Assembly (NCBI GenBank): GCA_038503035.1
Contig: JAVSML010020391.1
Span: forward strand, 1 to 64,000
DNA from: Crocodylus rhombifer
Taxonomy: Eukaryota > Chordata > Crocodylia > Crocodylidae
Direction: 5' to 3'
Length of the DNA stretch: 64,000 nt
Shown here one piece after another: positions 1 to 9,833 of this stretch (position 1 is its first letter; the number at the start of each line of letters is the position of its first letter). The position numbers and the translations under genes are program-made. The notes under the pieces were generated by a model, which worked only from the letters and a program-made list of their open reading frames with translations, was not told the DNA's origin and did no database searches.

Positions 1-1204
1 AAAAAAAAAAAAATCTGGCCCCTCACCATAACCTGATGGAAAAAATTAATTGGTGGGTTTCAATTAAAAAAAATCACTCAGTTTACGGGGCATAGAATAA
101 AACCCAGAGAACTAAACTCCCATCACATGTACAAGCACCCATAAGTTCACCAACAAACAGACAAGAGTATGTGGGATACAGTATGAATATATCCTCTGTT
201 GCAAAACTCTTGCAGCTAGAGAAATAGTGGGTGATTTTATGGAACTAAATTGTACTCTGAAAGCATCTTGATACTGCATGTGCTTACACAGGAAGTAGGT
301 CATAGGACCAAATTCCTGTCCTCTACAGGAATTCAGTTATCATGAGGATTCAGTTTACAGGGCCAAATCTCCTCAGTTACATGGAGAATTCAAAAGATAA
401 GACTCCTGGGGCATTTATACACATGTTCCAGGAGTGTGTGCGGGGGAAGAAGGGGTGCTTTAATTAGAGCAGCTCCAAGAATGAACTTTAGTTCAAGCAC
501 CCCTGCCACCAGTTTTAGGTGCAGGGACACTGATACATGGGATGTTGGAAGCTGCTGGAGCATGGTAATTACCACACTCAGTTAACTGAGTTTACCCCAA
601 CATGCAGTAATTACAGCATGTTGGAGCAGCCTCACTGCTTGTGTATAGGCACCCTGGAGTCTATTTCTCTCCCGTAGTATAGGAGCTACTCCCATTGAAA
701 TGAATGGGAATAACTTGTCCCCTGGAAAGGATGCATCAAGCTCTAGGATAGTATGTAGGGTGCTCATGATGAAAGAAAAAGTAACAAGAAAGAAGGGAAG
801 AGCTCAGAACCTGCTAAGTTGAGGAGCACAGCCTGATAGGGAGAGAAATAAAGGAGGTGTGACCCAGAAACAGAACAGGCAGAGCAATGAATTAACTGTC
901 CTCTTTAACTCTCCTTTTCTTCTCTCTTCCTCATTCCCCTTTCTTCTTCCACCTCTTCCCCTCTCCCTTTCTGGTCTTTGTGCCTTTTTGCTCCTTTGTT
1001 GAGTAACAGTGTAGGATCTTCTTAAAGCTGCTATTACTCAGTTCCCATTGGGCAGAAGTTACTTGAGCTCAAGCCTCATAGGCCCTTTTAAACACATTAC
1101 AAATACTCAGACAGGCCTGTCTACTCTAGGGATTTCCTTGCTTTTTTATGGTGCTTACAGATGGGAGGGGAAAAAAACAAAACAGCACTTTATTTCAGCT
1201 CAGC
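1..1204. other. No recognisable gene
   Basis: Starts in an A13 run. Apart from the polypyrimidine tract near 900 there is ordinary non-coding sequence with no open frame above about 70 codons. Confidence 0.6.
897..975 (+). repeat. Polypyrimidine tract
   Basis: About 75 bp almost entirely C and T (TCTCCTTTTCTTCTCTCTTC and similar). Low complexity only. Confidence 0.8.
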
Positions 1205-1455
1205 ACACCCCCACACCAAGAGCAGCGCATGCCCGGAAGAACTGTATCAGTTTGACCTAGCTTGCCCAGCATCTGTATAGCTTGTGCACTTCAGCAGGGC
1301 TTTTTAGCACTTTTATCTAATAGTTGATTGAATCAGGTATTTGATAAAAAAAGTGCCAAAAAGCCCCACTGAAGCACATGAGCTATGCAGATGCTGGGGA
1401 GCTGGGTCAAACTGATGTGATTCCTCTTCCAGTAAAGCACTGGGGGGACAGTTTG
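1205..1455. mobile_element. Palindromic foldback MITE
   Basis: Two arms of about 120 bp meet at TTGATTGAATCA (about 1325-1336). The left arm has CCCAGCATCTGTATAGCTTG and CAGCAGGGCTTTTTAGCACT; the right arm mirrors them with AAAAAGCCCCACTGAAGCAC and ATGCAGATGCTGGGG. A half copy lies at 9657-9787. No coding capacity. Confidence 0.82.
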
Positions 1456-2109
1456 CATGTCTGTCAGCACCCACTTGAGCGCTGCAGATGTTCTTATTAG
1501 AGTGTATTAACAGTTGGCATTCAAGGCACATTATTCATTTGGGGGGGTGTTCTACTTTTACAACCCAAACACAATAATCCATATATCTTCACAGTGTGAC
1601 AGCCACATTTCTTTGTACAATTAAAGAACCCAACCCAGACAGGGGTGAGGGGATGGGGACTGGGATGAGGAAGCAATTGTTATCATCCTGATGGGCTTGT
1701 CTCATGATTTTTATAAAAGTTCTCACCAGGACTTCTGCTGAGTATCTCAGATAAAGCAAGAGCAAGCTAGCCCTAAGGGACAGTGACAGCCCACAGGCTG
1801 GAAGTGTCTCTGCAGTCCTTTGCCTGCAGTGTGATGTAGCTCAGGAAGCTAATTGAAAACATGGGGCACTGATGAGTGCAATAAAGTCAAGTGTCCCATG
1901 ACCGAACAGTGGAAGAGACCACAAGCAGGAGCTCTAATTCCTGTCCATAGGGGTGGACAGACTCAGCAATCTCAAAGGCCTTTTTAGTCTCCTGTGGTCC
2001 CAAGATGCTACTCTGAGGTTCAGGGATTCCTGGTGGAGGTCCATCTGGGACAACTGAGAACCTGTGCCAGCAGAAATTGGATCCTGCTTGGTAAGGAGAG
2101 GTCTTTCCT

Positions 2110-2352
2110 CTCTGTAACACAACCCACCCCCGGCAGTCTGGGATGTTCTCTCTGCAACAAGATCCCTCATCTCTGTAACAAGAGGTCTCAGTAACAAGAC
2201 TCCCCCACCCCTCTCTTAATAAAGTGACCCCAGCACCCTGACTCCTTACAGTTCTTTGCTCTCATCTGTGTGACCTTCCTGCTTAGTCCCCTGTTCTCAG
2301 TAACACAACCCTAAATGGCCTTACCGGGTAGGAGCCCTTGCTTGCAACAAGA
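2110..2352 (+). repeat. Cluster of CTCTGTAACAAGA-like motifs
   Basis: Six related 13-mers: CTCTGTAACACAA (about 2110), CTCTGCAACAAGA (2150), CTCTGTAACAAGA (2171), CTCAGTAACAAGA (2187), CTCAGTAACACAA (2297) and CTTGCAACAAGA (2341). An AATAAA lies at 2218. It could be a degenerate tandem repeat or the end of an old LTR; no LTR borders were found. Confidence 0.5.
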
Positions 2353-3137
2353 AGAAACATCCCCAGCCTCCTTCTACTGTAGCAATTTAATGGATAACTG
2401 TTATCTATCTCTGAAATATCCTGGATTTATCCAAAACAGAATATGGATTTAAATGAAAAGAATACACCCAAAAGCAATATTTTTGGAAAGAGCAGGAAAG
2501 ATAGTAGATGAAACCTTTCCCAGCTACCATACACGTTAATACTCATCAGGAAAGAGGATAGTGGGCTTATGTTCCCTACATGTCTAGCAATATATCCCAA
2601 TAGCCTGTCCCAGGATGTGCCAGCCAGCTGCTGCTCTCCTTGTTTTCAGACACTGGGAATACCCTATGAAGGGCTGCTAGACAATCTGAGGAGTCAAGTT
2701 CAGAGGGTGATATTACAGGCCAGGGCAAAACTAAAAACACAGCAAGGAACTGGGAGGCCAGAGGGGTGAGGTAGAGTACTGACCAGCCCTGAGACCAAGA
2801 GACAGAAGTGGCATTTCAGGTTGGGAACAGCCTTCTCATGGCTTTACCTTATCTTTTCTTCTGAACTTTGGACTCAGCCTTAGCAAGGCTGCCATGAGCC
2901 TGTTTGGGTGCATCACCACTGTGTGTCCAGTCACTTGGCATTTCCTAACTTTATCGGTTTGGTGATCATCCTACTTCCCTAATAGTCCTCTGACAAGCAC
3001 TGACAAACCTGGCACTGCCAGCCCTCCGCTGCAGTTAAGAGAACCTGAGTGATGCTCAGCTCCTCCTAACAAAAGGCAACATGAGTTTTGATTTAAGCAT
3101 GGACTTCAGAGTTGGTCTCTGAATAGGACTTAGCAAG

Positions 3138-3200
3138 GCTGGGATTTTCCAACAGCCCAAAGGGAGTTAGGTGCCCAGCTCCCATTAAAGAAGACTGGCT
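3138..3200. repeat. Ancient interspersed repeat fragment
   Basis: GGGATTTTCCAACAGCCCAA and GGGAGTTAGGTGCCCAGCTC are wording common to an old amniote repeat with palindromic GGAGTTAGGTGCC segments. A similar fragment lies at 21228-21300. Confidence 0.45.
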
Positions 3201-3248
3201 ACTGGCTGGGTATCATATCCCAGACACACAGATAAGCAAGGCTGTAAT

Positions 3249-3700
3249 CCATAGATTCACAGACACGGGGGCTAGAAGAGCCTATTACATTATCTCCCCA
3301 TATTTCCTGTATAACACTGGCTGTTTTTTCACCCCGTTATCACTGTCACACATCCCGTACCTTGTGTTTGGCTAAACAGTATCTTCCAGAAAGTCATCCA
3401 TCTCAATTAGAAGATGTCAACAGGGGAAGAATCCACCACTTCCCTTAGCACATTCCAGCGGTCTCTCAACAACACCGTGAATGAAGTGTACCTTATTTCT
3501 AATGGGAATTTGTCTGGCTTCAGCTTCTAGCCACTGGTTCTCATTAGGCCTTTTTCTGCTAGATTGAAGAGCTCTTTATCGTTATCGTGTATCTTCTCCT
3601 CAAGAAAGTATTTCCTTAGTTTTCCATTCCATTCAAAGCACTTCTCAACCCTTTTTGTGAGAAACTGAATGTTCAGTCCTACCCTCCGCTCCTCCTTCAC
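3249..3700 (-). mobile_element. Old CR1-like LINE 3' fragment
   Basis: Begins CCATAGATTCACAGAC, then runs through CTAGAAGAGCC, CTGTATAACACTGGC, GAATCCACCACTTCCCTTAG and CTGGCTTCAGCTTCTAGCCA. This order matches the 3' end of an old reptilian CR1 family in reverse orientation. On the minus strand a short frame reads KELFNLAEKGLMRTSG, the usual CR1 segment near the end of ORF2. Substitutions and small indels are frequent, so this is the oldest CR1 copy in the window. The right edge is uncertain. Confidence 0.8.
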
Positions 3701-3959
3701 ATTGCAGAGCCAGGATAATACAGCTCCTCTCTGTTGCCCTGTAGAAAAATCCCCTCCCATCATGCAGAAGACCCAGATATAACTGCCTCTCTTTCTCTCA
3801 CTGCTCCAGCCATCCCCAGCAGCAGCATATTCATCCCCTGTGTGATGAGCCAGAATACATTGTTTTTCCTGCCCTCATTATCATTCACATGTGTGCAAGG
3901 TCTGTGTAAAGCACTGCCATTCTGTTCTCAGCACCTGGCACCCTTTGGGCTGATGTGTA

Positions 3960-4150
3960 TAGTGGTTCTCAACCTTGTTAGACACAAGCTTCCCCTCCTC
4001 AGACTCAGGGGGCCCCTCGGAAATTGCCAGCTCTTAGCTTTGTCTTTTTTTGACTACCGAAAAATAATAGAGCAATAGTGGGACAAGACTCAGAAAGAAC
4101 ACACCAGGTCAGAATGGATTCCTATTTGAAATCCAGAGACCTGCCCATCC
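3960..4150. mobile_element. Compact hAT-Charlie-like element, right end missing
   Basis: Starts TAGTGGTTCTCAACCTTGTT, a typical Charlie-type inverted end. It then matches the 1.4 kb element at 23479: the end-proximal part first, then directly the GACTAC.GAAAAATAATA stretch and TATTTGAAATCC. Similarity stops near 4150 and no right inverted end or flanking duplication is visible. Confidence 0.7.
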
Positions 4151-5434
4151 TCAAGAATTGCCTGTAACAAAGGGGTTTGTTCTCCTGAGGGTCCTATGCA
4201 GACCTCTTTGGCTAGAAGGAACAAGGCGGGGGGTAAAGGAGGGGCCTTGAAAGTGGTGAGTGAAATAAGGGACTGATTGAGGGACCCCATGCTCATGCCC
4301 AGAAACAAAGCAGTGCAGCAATAAGGGGTGAGTGACAGTTTCTTGTGTAGGTGCTTCGAGGTGTATTGGTAACAAGAGGGAGATGGGGTAAACAACTGGC
4401 ACTCCACAATGGCCATTTCATGGAGGATCCAAAATTTACATTTGCTTAACAAAGCTTAAGAATACCTTTTTAACAACCTGACACTGAAAGAGAAGCAACA
4501 CGGATAGCCCCATGCCCTTTTGAATTTTAGAGGCAGATCACTATGTACCAAGGAATCTGTGCCATTCATTACCAATTAATCATGCTTTAAAGGCACCACA
4601 ATGAAGAATCCCTTCTAAGTAGTGAGAGACTTGCACTGACTGGGAGCCTCTGTTTTAAAGAGGCAGTAAAACTCTGAGGGGGAGCAGAAAAACAATACCT
4701 GCAAGGTGCTGACAAAGATTTGGGGCCATTTCATCCCAGTATTTTGAGTTCCTTTCCCCTACTTTTATCACCATCATGTTGCAAATGAATTCTTACACTC
4801 AGAAAACTGAGGGGCCAACAGAGCTGACCGATGTCAAACCTAAGCTGGGCAGACACTGCAGGTTTGCACTCAGCGCTGTTTTAGTGCACCGTGACCCTGA
4901 CTGTGAGCAAGAATCCCCTGCTATTCCTGTCCTCGCTCCTGCACCCACTCTGCCAATACACTACTACCCTGGGCCTGGATCCCACACATCTCTGTATACA
5001 AACCCTGCTATTCCAAGTATCCCTGCACCACAAGTACAACTGACAGCACCCTCTGCTGTTCTGCTCTACGTCCCATTTTGAGCAGAGCTGCCCCCTCAGG
5101 GTGCAACAGGTGAGACTGGACTCTCTGGGGATGACTGTCACAGACTTAGTTGTGAAGATTATCCCTTTTCTGGCTACTTGCCAGCCATATGGGTTAAGGT
5201 CCTAACATGATGTGCACTTCAAGCGTCCTGACCTTGACCAAAAACCATGCAAGACCTCTGGTTTCCAAAATCTAGGCATACTTTCTGGGTGCAAACCCTC
5301 TGTCTCCCAGTATCTTCTGAGAGGAGACACCTCCTGGTGTGAATGGCTAGGCCCAGAAACTAGTCCCAGCTCCCCCACACTCCCAGTGCTTCAGCACGCC
5401 CTTTCCTTGAGCTGCAGCACTGTGGGCACCGGGG
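4151..5434. other. No recognisable gene
   Basis: Unassigned. A 101-codon frame at 4776-5081 has no known motif and no splice or coding signature I can defend. Confidence 0.6.
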
Positions 5435-5756
5435 GTGTCCAGTAGGGCTGTGCGAAACGGCACCATTCCATTTTGACTTGCATTTCGATGGAACAGCGTT
5501 CCGTTTTGGTTCGTCACAAGTTTCGCTGTTTCGACGTTTCGCCCATAGGCTATGATGAGGAAGCTCAAAACAGCCTATAACTTTGTCATTTTTGGCCTGA
5601 TTTGAATGAAGCTTGCAGGAATGATAGCCCCTTCTGAGGGCAAGAAGCTTGCCAAGTTTCAAGGAGATACGTGCAAGAGTTTCAGGGAAAATGCACCTGA
5701 AAGTCTTGAAAGCAAAAAACTCATGTCACGTGTATGTGTTAAGCCACAGTATGATC

Positions 5757-5917
5757 AAAACTACAGGCATACTAGCCCCTGCTGTGGCCACAAAGCCTGC
5801 CAGTGTCAAGGAGATAGGTGCAAGGAGAATCTGGGTGCTGGGGCCCTGCACTGATCTCCTTGACAGTTGGGAGGCTTTGTGGCCACAGCAGGGCCTAGCA
5901 GGCCTGCAGTTTTCACC
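5757..5917. repeat. Inverted repeat inside the 1,046-bp hAT element
   Basis: Left arm 5757-5817 (core CTGCTGTGGCCACAAAGCCT) and right arm 5850-5917 (core AGGCTTTGTGGCCACAGCAG) are near-perfect reverse complements over about 45 bp, separated by a loop of about 30 bp. The left arm also resembles 5646-5679 (AGCTTGCCAAGTTTCAAGGA) directly, so the element grew by internal duplication and inversion. Confidence 0.85.
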
Positions 5918-5952
5918 CCTCTGTGCCCCATGACAGACACAGTTGCACAAGC

Positions 5953-6050
5953 ACCCACGGCATGAGTTTTGCCTGTCAGCAGCAAGAGGTGCAGAACCCA
6001 GAACCCTTGCACCTCTCGCTGCTGACAGGCAAAACCCGTGACATGGGTGG
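5953..6050. repeat. Second inverted repeat inside the same hAT element
   Basis: GTTTTGCCTGTCAGCAGC at about 5966-5983 is mirrored by GCTGCTGACAGGCAAAAC at about 6019-6036, with similarity continuing outward (CCCAC.GCATG / CATG.GTGGG) and inward (AGAGGTGCA / TGCACCTCT). Arms are about 40 bp and the loop is under 20 bp. Confidence 0.85.
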
Positions 6051-6058
6051 GTGACACG

Positions 6059-6070
6059 GTGTGTGTGTGT
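6059..6070 (+). repeat. (GT)6 microsatellite
   Basis: Six GT units inside the 1,046-bp hAT element, just right of its second palindrome. Confidence 0.9.
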
Positions 6071-6496
6071 TAAGGTGCGCCCTCACTCACCTGACACCAA
6101 GGCAGAAAGCAGGGCAGTTCAAACAACGCTGCCTTTTATGCAGTTTTTCCATCCCTTCCCCCGAGCGCTGAGATTGGAAGGGGCCTCAGGAAAGGATGAT
6201 GGTCACTGGCCAGCTACACAGTCAATAATGAGGGCACAGCTTCCCCTCCCTTTCGTCCCTCTTCCCACTCCCTCTCCTTACTTTAGTTTCTGTTTCCCTG
6301 CTGGCCAGTGCAGCTTGAGCTTCGAAACTTGAAACGTTTAGAACATTTCAAAACATTTTGACTTGCCTCGTTTCATTTCAAAGCTGTTTCAAAGCTCTCT
6401 GTTTCATTTCAATTTCGCTGTTTCAAGCTCAAAATGAGTCAAAACAGTGTCGAAAACAAAACTGCCAGTGAAATTTCGCATAGCCCTAGTTTCCAG

Positions 6497-6968
6497 CTTA
6501 CCTCCACAGGGACGCCCGTTAGTTAAAGCACATAACATGGAGACTGCACCAAAGATTGCAGACAGCCCCCAAACAAGGCTGCTGTCACAGACCACCACAA
6601 CCCCCTTCAGAAGAGACAACAGAGCACAACCAGATAAAAATCGATGACTCTTAACAACTGTGTTCTGGGCAGACAGTGGGTGGGCTGAGTTTGATGGGCC
6701 TAGAAGAAAAACAGCTAAGCCAAATTCTTCACACTTTTTTACTCAAGAAATATACAGGCAAAGCAATAAAACTCTTGCATTGGTTTCTCCACCCCTGGCA
6801 AGTGTTCTTCAGCATTTGGGTTAGTGCCCAATCCTGTGGAGTCCATTCTCAATTCCCCCTGCAGCCAGCTTCTTTTGACTATGCTGACCCAAGTAAAAAA
6901 AAAAAATTCCTTCTCCCTCCAAAACCCTGCACCGCTGTTTCTTCCTCTGAAACTTCTGTTGCCCCCAC
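6497..6968. other. No recognisable gene
   Basis: Unassigned sequence between the hAT element and the long inverted repeat; includes an A12 run at 6895. Confidence 0.6.
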
Positions 6969-7493
6969 AGGCTGGATCCAGCCAGCAGTGAACTCCATTT
7001 CCCAACAGCCCCTGCCTGCATGACTGGGGCTGGTTTCCATGGAGACCCCAGCAGCAGCAGTGCTATGACAGTGCAGGGCGGGGGTTTCTGTAGCTTCTTC
7101 CTGGTGTGGGGGAATTTTGGCAGGGCATGCAGAAGGATGGGGAGCTGCTCCATAGCCAGGCTGGGATTTTTAGGCAGTGACAGCATGGTCCAGAGCCAAG
7201 GCAGAGCCACGATCTGCAGCCTGCATGCTCCGGGCCAGGACGTGCAGGCAGCAGGTCACGGCTTTGCCCGAGCTCCAGACCACACCATCACCGCCATAAG
7301 ATCCCAGCCTGGCCTCAAACCAGCTCCATACCCTGCCACACACGCCTTGCCAAGGCAGCTAGGGCCAATCTCCATGGAAACCCTGACCTTGTGCTATCAC
7401 ATCACGGCTGTTACTGGGGTCTCCATGGAAACCGGCCCCAGCCCTGGGGCTGCTGGGACATGGAGTCTGGCTGTTGGCTGGATCTGCCATTTT
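6969..7493. repeat. Long inverted repeat with 310-bp spacer
   Basis: Left arm 6969-7078 and right arm 7388-7493 are reverse complements over about 105 bp. The left has GGCTGGATCCAGCCAGCAG and GGTTTCCATGGAGACCCCAG; the reverse complement of the right has CAGATCCAGCCAACAGCC and GGTTTCCATGGAGACCCCAG. A hAT-like end (TAGGGGTGGGCAAAATGG on the minus strand) lies just outside the right arm at about 7504, so this may be the core of a foldback DNA element whose left end is lost. Confidence 0.82.
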
Positions 7494-7527
7494 GCCCACC
7501 CCTAGTCTATGGCCAAGTTACTACGTA

Positions 7528-7912
7528 CTGGGTGCATCTACATGTGAAATCGGTGAGATGCAATGCATTCCATAGTTTATTGCTCCCGGACACAGCTTTT
7601 ACATGTTGAGCTGGGGCAGCATGGCCCTAGTTGGCAGGGAGCCTGGGTGGTCAGCTGGGCTGCTTTGCCCTGGTACACCATGCTACAGAAGGGCTGGGAG
7701 GGGCACAAGGGTGCTACAGCATGGGGCTAGCCACCAGGCAGCCCCTGCAATAGCACCCTCATGCCCCAGCCATCCACAGTCACGTTTTACACGTGCGTTG
7801 TGGTGAAGTAAATAATTCTGCCATACAATACTACTTGTGTCAAGCAGTACTAACTTATGACAGAGTTAATTAGTTTACTCTGGCCTAATAGCTCCACATG
7901 TATAGACAGTGA
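7528..7912. mobile_element. Palindromic DNA element with TCTAYACATGTG ends
   Basis: Left end GGTGCATCTACATGTGAAAT and right end, reverse-complemented, CTGTCTATACATGTGGAG. The inner arms also pair loosely (CACAGCTTTTACATGTTGAG against CACGTTTTACACGTGCG; GCTGGGGCAGCATGG against its mirror near 7762). Centre near 7690. No flanking duplication recognised. Confidence 0.6.
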
Positions 7913-8254
7913 TGCTTTACTGTGGAGCTAATTAGGCATCTCTGAAGTAAGCATCCCATGTAAGAGGCATTCAATAACACCATTATTTCATAACATTGGT
8001 CAGAATTCATAAGTTTCCCCAAATTATCAGAATGACATGAAGTAAGGCTAGGCAGATACCACCAAGCTAATTTTCGGAATGGCTGTCAATGGTGACCTGT
8101 TATATATTTACTGAGATCAGCTACAAATGTATATGCTTATTCTTAGGTTCACAACTTGGAAAGTGTTGCTGTGTATGTGTATGAGAGTGAGAGACTTCTA
8201 CAATGCTCTTTTACTCAAGGACCTAAAGGCATTATGGAAATGCGTGTCTTGTTT

Positions 8255-8320
8255 TCTAGTATGTAAGTGCTATCATCTCCATTTTACAGGACAGGATAAC
8301 ACATGAGCCTTACAAATTGA
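8255..8320 (-). mobile_element. Possible MIR-like SINE remnant
   Basis: AGTGCTATCATCTCCATTTT followed by ACAGGACAGGATAAC resembles the reverse MIR core. Only about 60 bp can be matched. Confidence 0.45.
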
Positions 8321-8366
8321 AAGGAAAACTGGAGGATCTTGGAAGGCCTTGTGACATTCAGGGTTC

Positions 8367-8412
8367 TGTTAGAAATGGAATATTGTTAGAAATGGAGTAT
8401 TGTTAGAAATGC
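8367..8412 (+). repeat. 17-bp tandem repeat, 2.7 copies
   Basis: TGTTAGAAATGGAATAT, then TGTTAGAAATGGAGTAT, then TGTTAGAAATG, with one substitution between the full copies. Confidence 0.9.
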
Positions 8413-9614
8413 ACAGCTTGCATCTTGCACCTGATAAGAAAGAAACACTGCCAAGGACTTTTCTCCTTGCCCAGCCTTGCCACAGCTCTTCTCATACTAA
8501 ATCGCAGACTCTCCCCCAGCTTCTCCCTAGCCTTTCTCATGCAGATTACAGAAGCTGGAATTCAACTGACTGTGTCTTTGAAAGCGGGGGGGTTTAAACT
8601 CTTGGTGACCTATAGTATTCTCTGAGCATGCTTGATTAGCTGATGCATATTTACCTCTCCGCCCTGCATACTTAAGTAGTTAATTATAATGTACATGCGA
8701 TGGATGTAGTGATGTAACCACATGTATGTTTGTATGAAACGGAAATGAGCTGTAAGAGTTCCTGTTTCTGCACACGTGCCCAGGAGGAAAAAGATAAATA
8801 CAGCCTGCAAAAATTCCTTGGTGGATTCAGAGTAATCTGAGTTTTTGACTCTGCTCTGACCCTATTTGCAAATATACCTTTTCTGCCATCTAATGAGTGT
8901 GTGTCTGTGATTTTAGTGGCCTCCAAGAAACGGACCACAATTTTTTGCAACAGTTGGATGGATTCATATTTAGAAGCATCCCTAATTTCTACTTGATCCC
9001 TCCCACTCTTGTAATATTATAAGTGGAGGTGCTGGTCTGTACAGCTGCTCAGGCATCTAACAGGATCAAGAGGGCTCTCAGAAAATGACAAAGACATTCT
9101 TATTCTTACCCCTGCTTCTCCAGCCACATTAAGCCACTCTGTGGAAATGCAGCAAACTAGCAAAGGTATTTCTAGAGTTATAGCCAGAGCCACAGTGACC
9201 TTGGAGAATTCATGAAAAGAAAGGCAGAGTACTGCATCGTGCTGTCAGATGACAAGTCCTGCGTCGAGCTCAATCTCCATGAAGTAGCTGTGGTCTGACC
9301 CTGTGAAAATTTGATGTGACATCACATGGACATCTATTTTGGCTCTAGCTGAGAAGCCAAAGTCCAAACACTCGCATACCCATATTGTGACCACACATCA
9401 GTCGCGGCTCCACTCTAGCTTCCACCAGGAGGGCACACGTATACTTTTAACCTTCGCATCTAATTCTGGCAGCAGAGTTTTTGTGCTGCTATCAAATCTA
9501 CTTGGCTGACAGTCTCTCAAGGGAATGGCCTGTGACATACACTCATGCTTAGCCAAGTTCGAATGCTTGCAGGCTGGCAGGAGATAGCACTAGACATGGA
9601 TAAAGCTTCCAGTG

Positions 9615-9656
9615 GCAGATCCTCTTGAGAAGAGTAGCAGATCCTCTTGGGAATAG
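9615..9656 (+). repeat. 22-bp tandem repeat, 1.9 copies
   Basis: GCAGATCCTCTTGAGAAGAG begins at 9615 and GCAGATCCTCTTGGGAATAG at 9637. It directly abuts the half MITE. Confidence 0.85.
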
Positions 9657-9787
9657 CTGATTCAATCAGCTATTAGATAAAAGAGCCAAAAAAGCCCCAC
9701 TAAAGCACCTGATTTATACAGACGCTGGGTAAGCCAGGTCCAGCTAACGCACTGTCTCTTCTGGGCACGTGCTACGCTCTGCACGGG
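9657..9787. mobile_element. Half copy of the palindromic MITE
   Basis: Starts at the same palindrome centre (TGATTCAATCA) and runs outward through AAAAAAGCCCCACTAAAGCA, ACAGACGCTGGGTAAGCCAG and CTTCTGGGCACGTGCT, matching the right arm and the outer left arm of the copy at 1205-1455. The other arm is missing; instead a short tandem repeat lies immediately to the left. Confidence 0.75.
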
Positions 9788-9816
9788 AATGCACCAAGTT
9801 TAAAGTAAAGTGATGC

Positions 9817-9833
9817 TTTTTTTTTTTTTTTTT
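9817..9833 (+). repeat. T17 homopolymer
   Basis: Seventeen Ts followed by AACC, 30 bp right of the half MITE. Confidence 0.95.

Larger units (their letters stand above)
1456..3248. other. No recognisable gene
   Basis: Contains the CTCTGTAACAAGA motif cluster and an old repeat fragment near 3140; the rest is unassigned. Confidence 0.6.
5443..6488. mobile_element. Non-autonomous hAT-like DNA transposon, 1,046 bp
   Basis: Left end TAGGGCTGTGCGAAA and right end, reverse-complemented, TAGGGCTATGCGAAA form terminal inverted repeats (14 of 15). Flanking octamers GTGTCCAG (5435-5442) and GTTTCCAG (6489-6496) agree at 7 of 8 positions, the 8-bp duplication expected of hAT insertion. Both ends carry many GTTTCG/GTTTCA-type short motifs, as subterminal hAT regions often do. 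There is no transposase frame. The interior contains two nested inverted repeats and one direct repeat, listed separately. Confidence 0.85.
7913..9614. other. No recognisable gene
   Basis: Holds a MIR remnant near 8255 and the 17-bp tandem repeat; otherwise nothing supportable. Confidence 0.6.

Noticed and set aside
1880..2350. Possible retroviral LTR
   Set aside because: An AATAAA and motif cluster are present, but no TG...CA ends, primer-binding site or internal viral genes.
6172..6200. CR1 3' end (TTGGAAGGGGCCTCAGGA)
   Set aside because: The match is under 20 bp, lies inside the hAT element, and nothing else of CR1 is present.
7020..7505. 161-codon plus frame
   Set aside because: Lies across both arms and spacer of a long inverted repeat; not a plausible gene.
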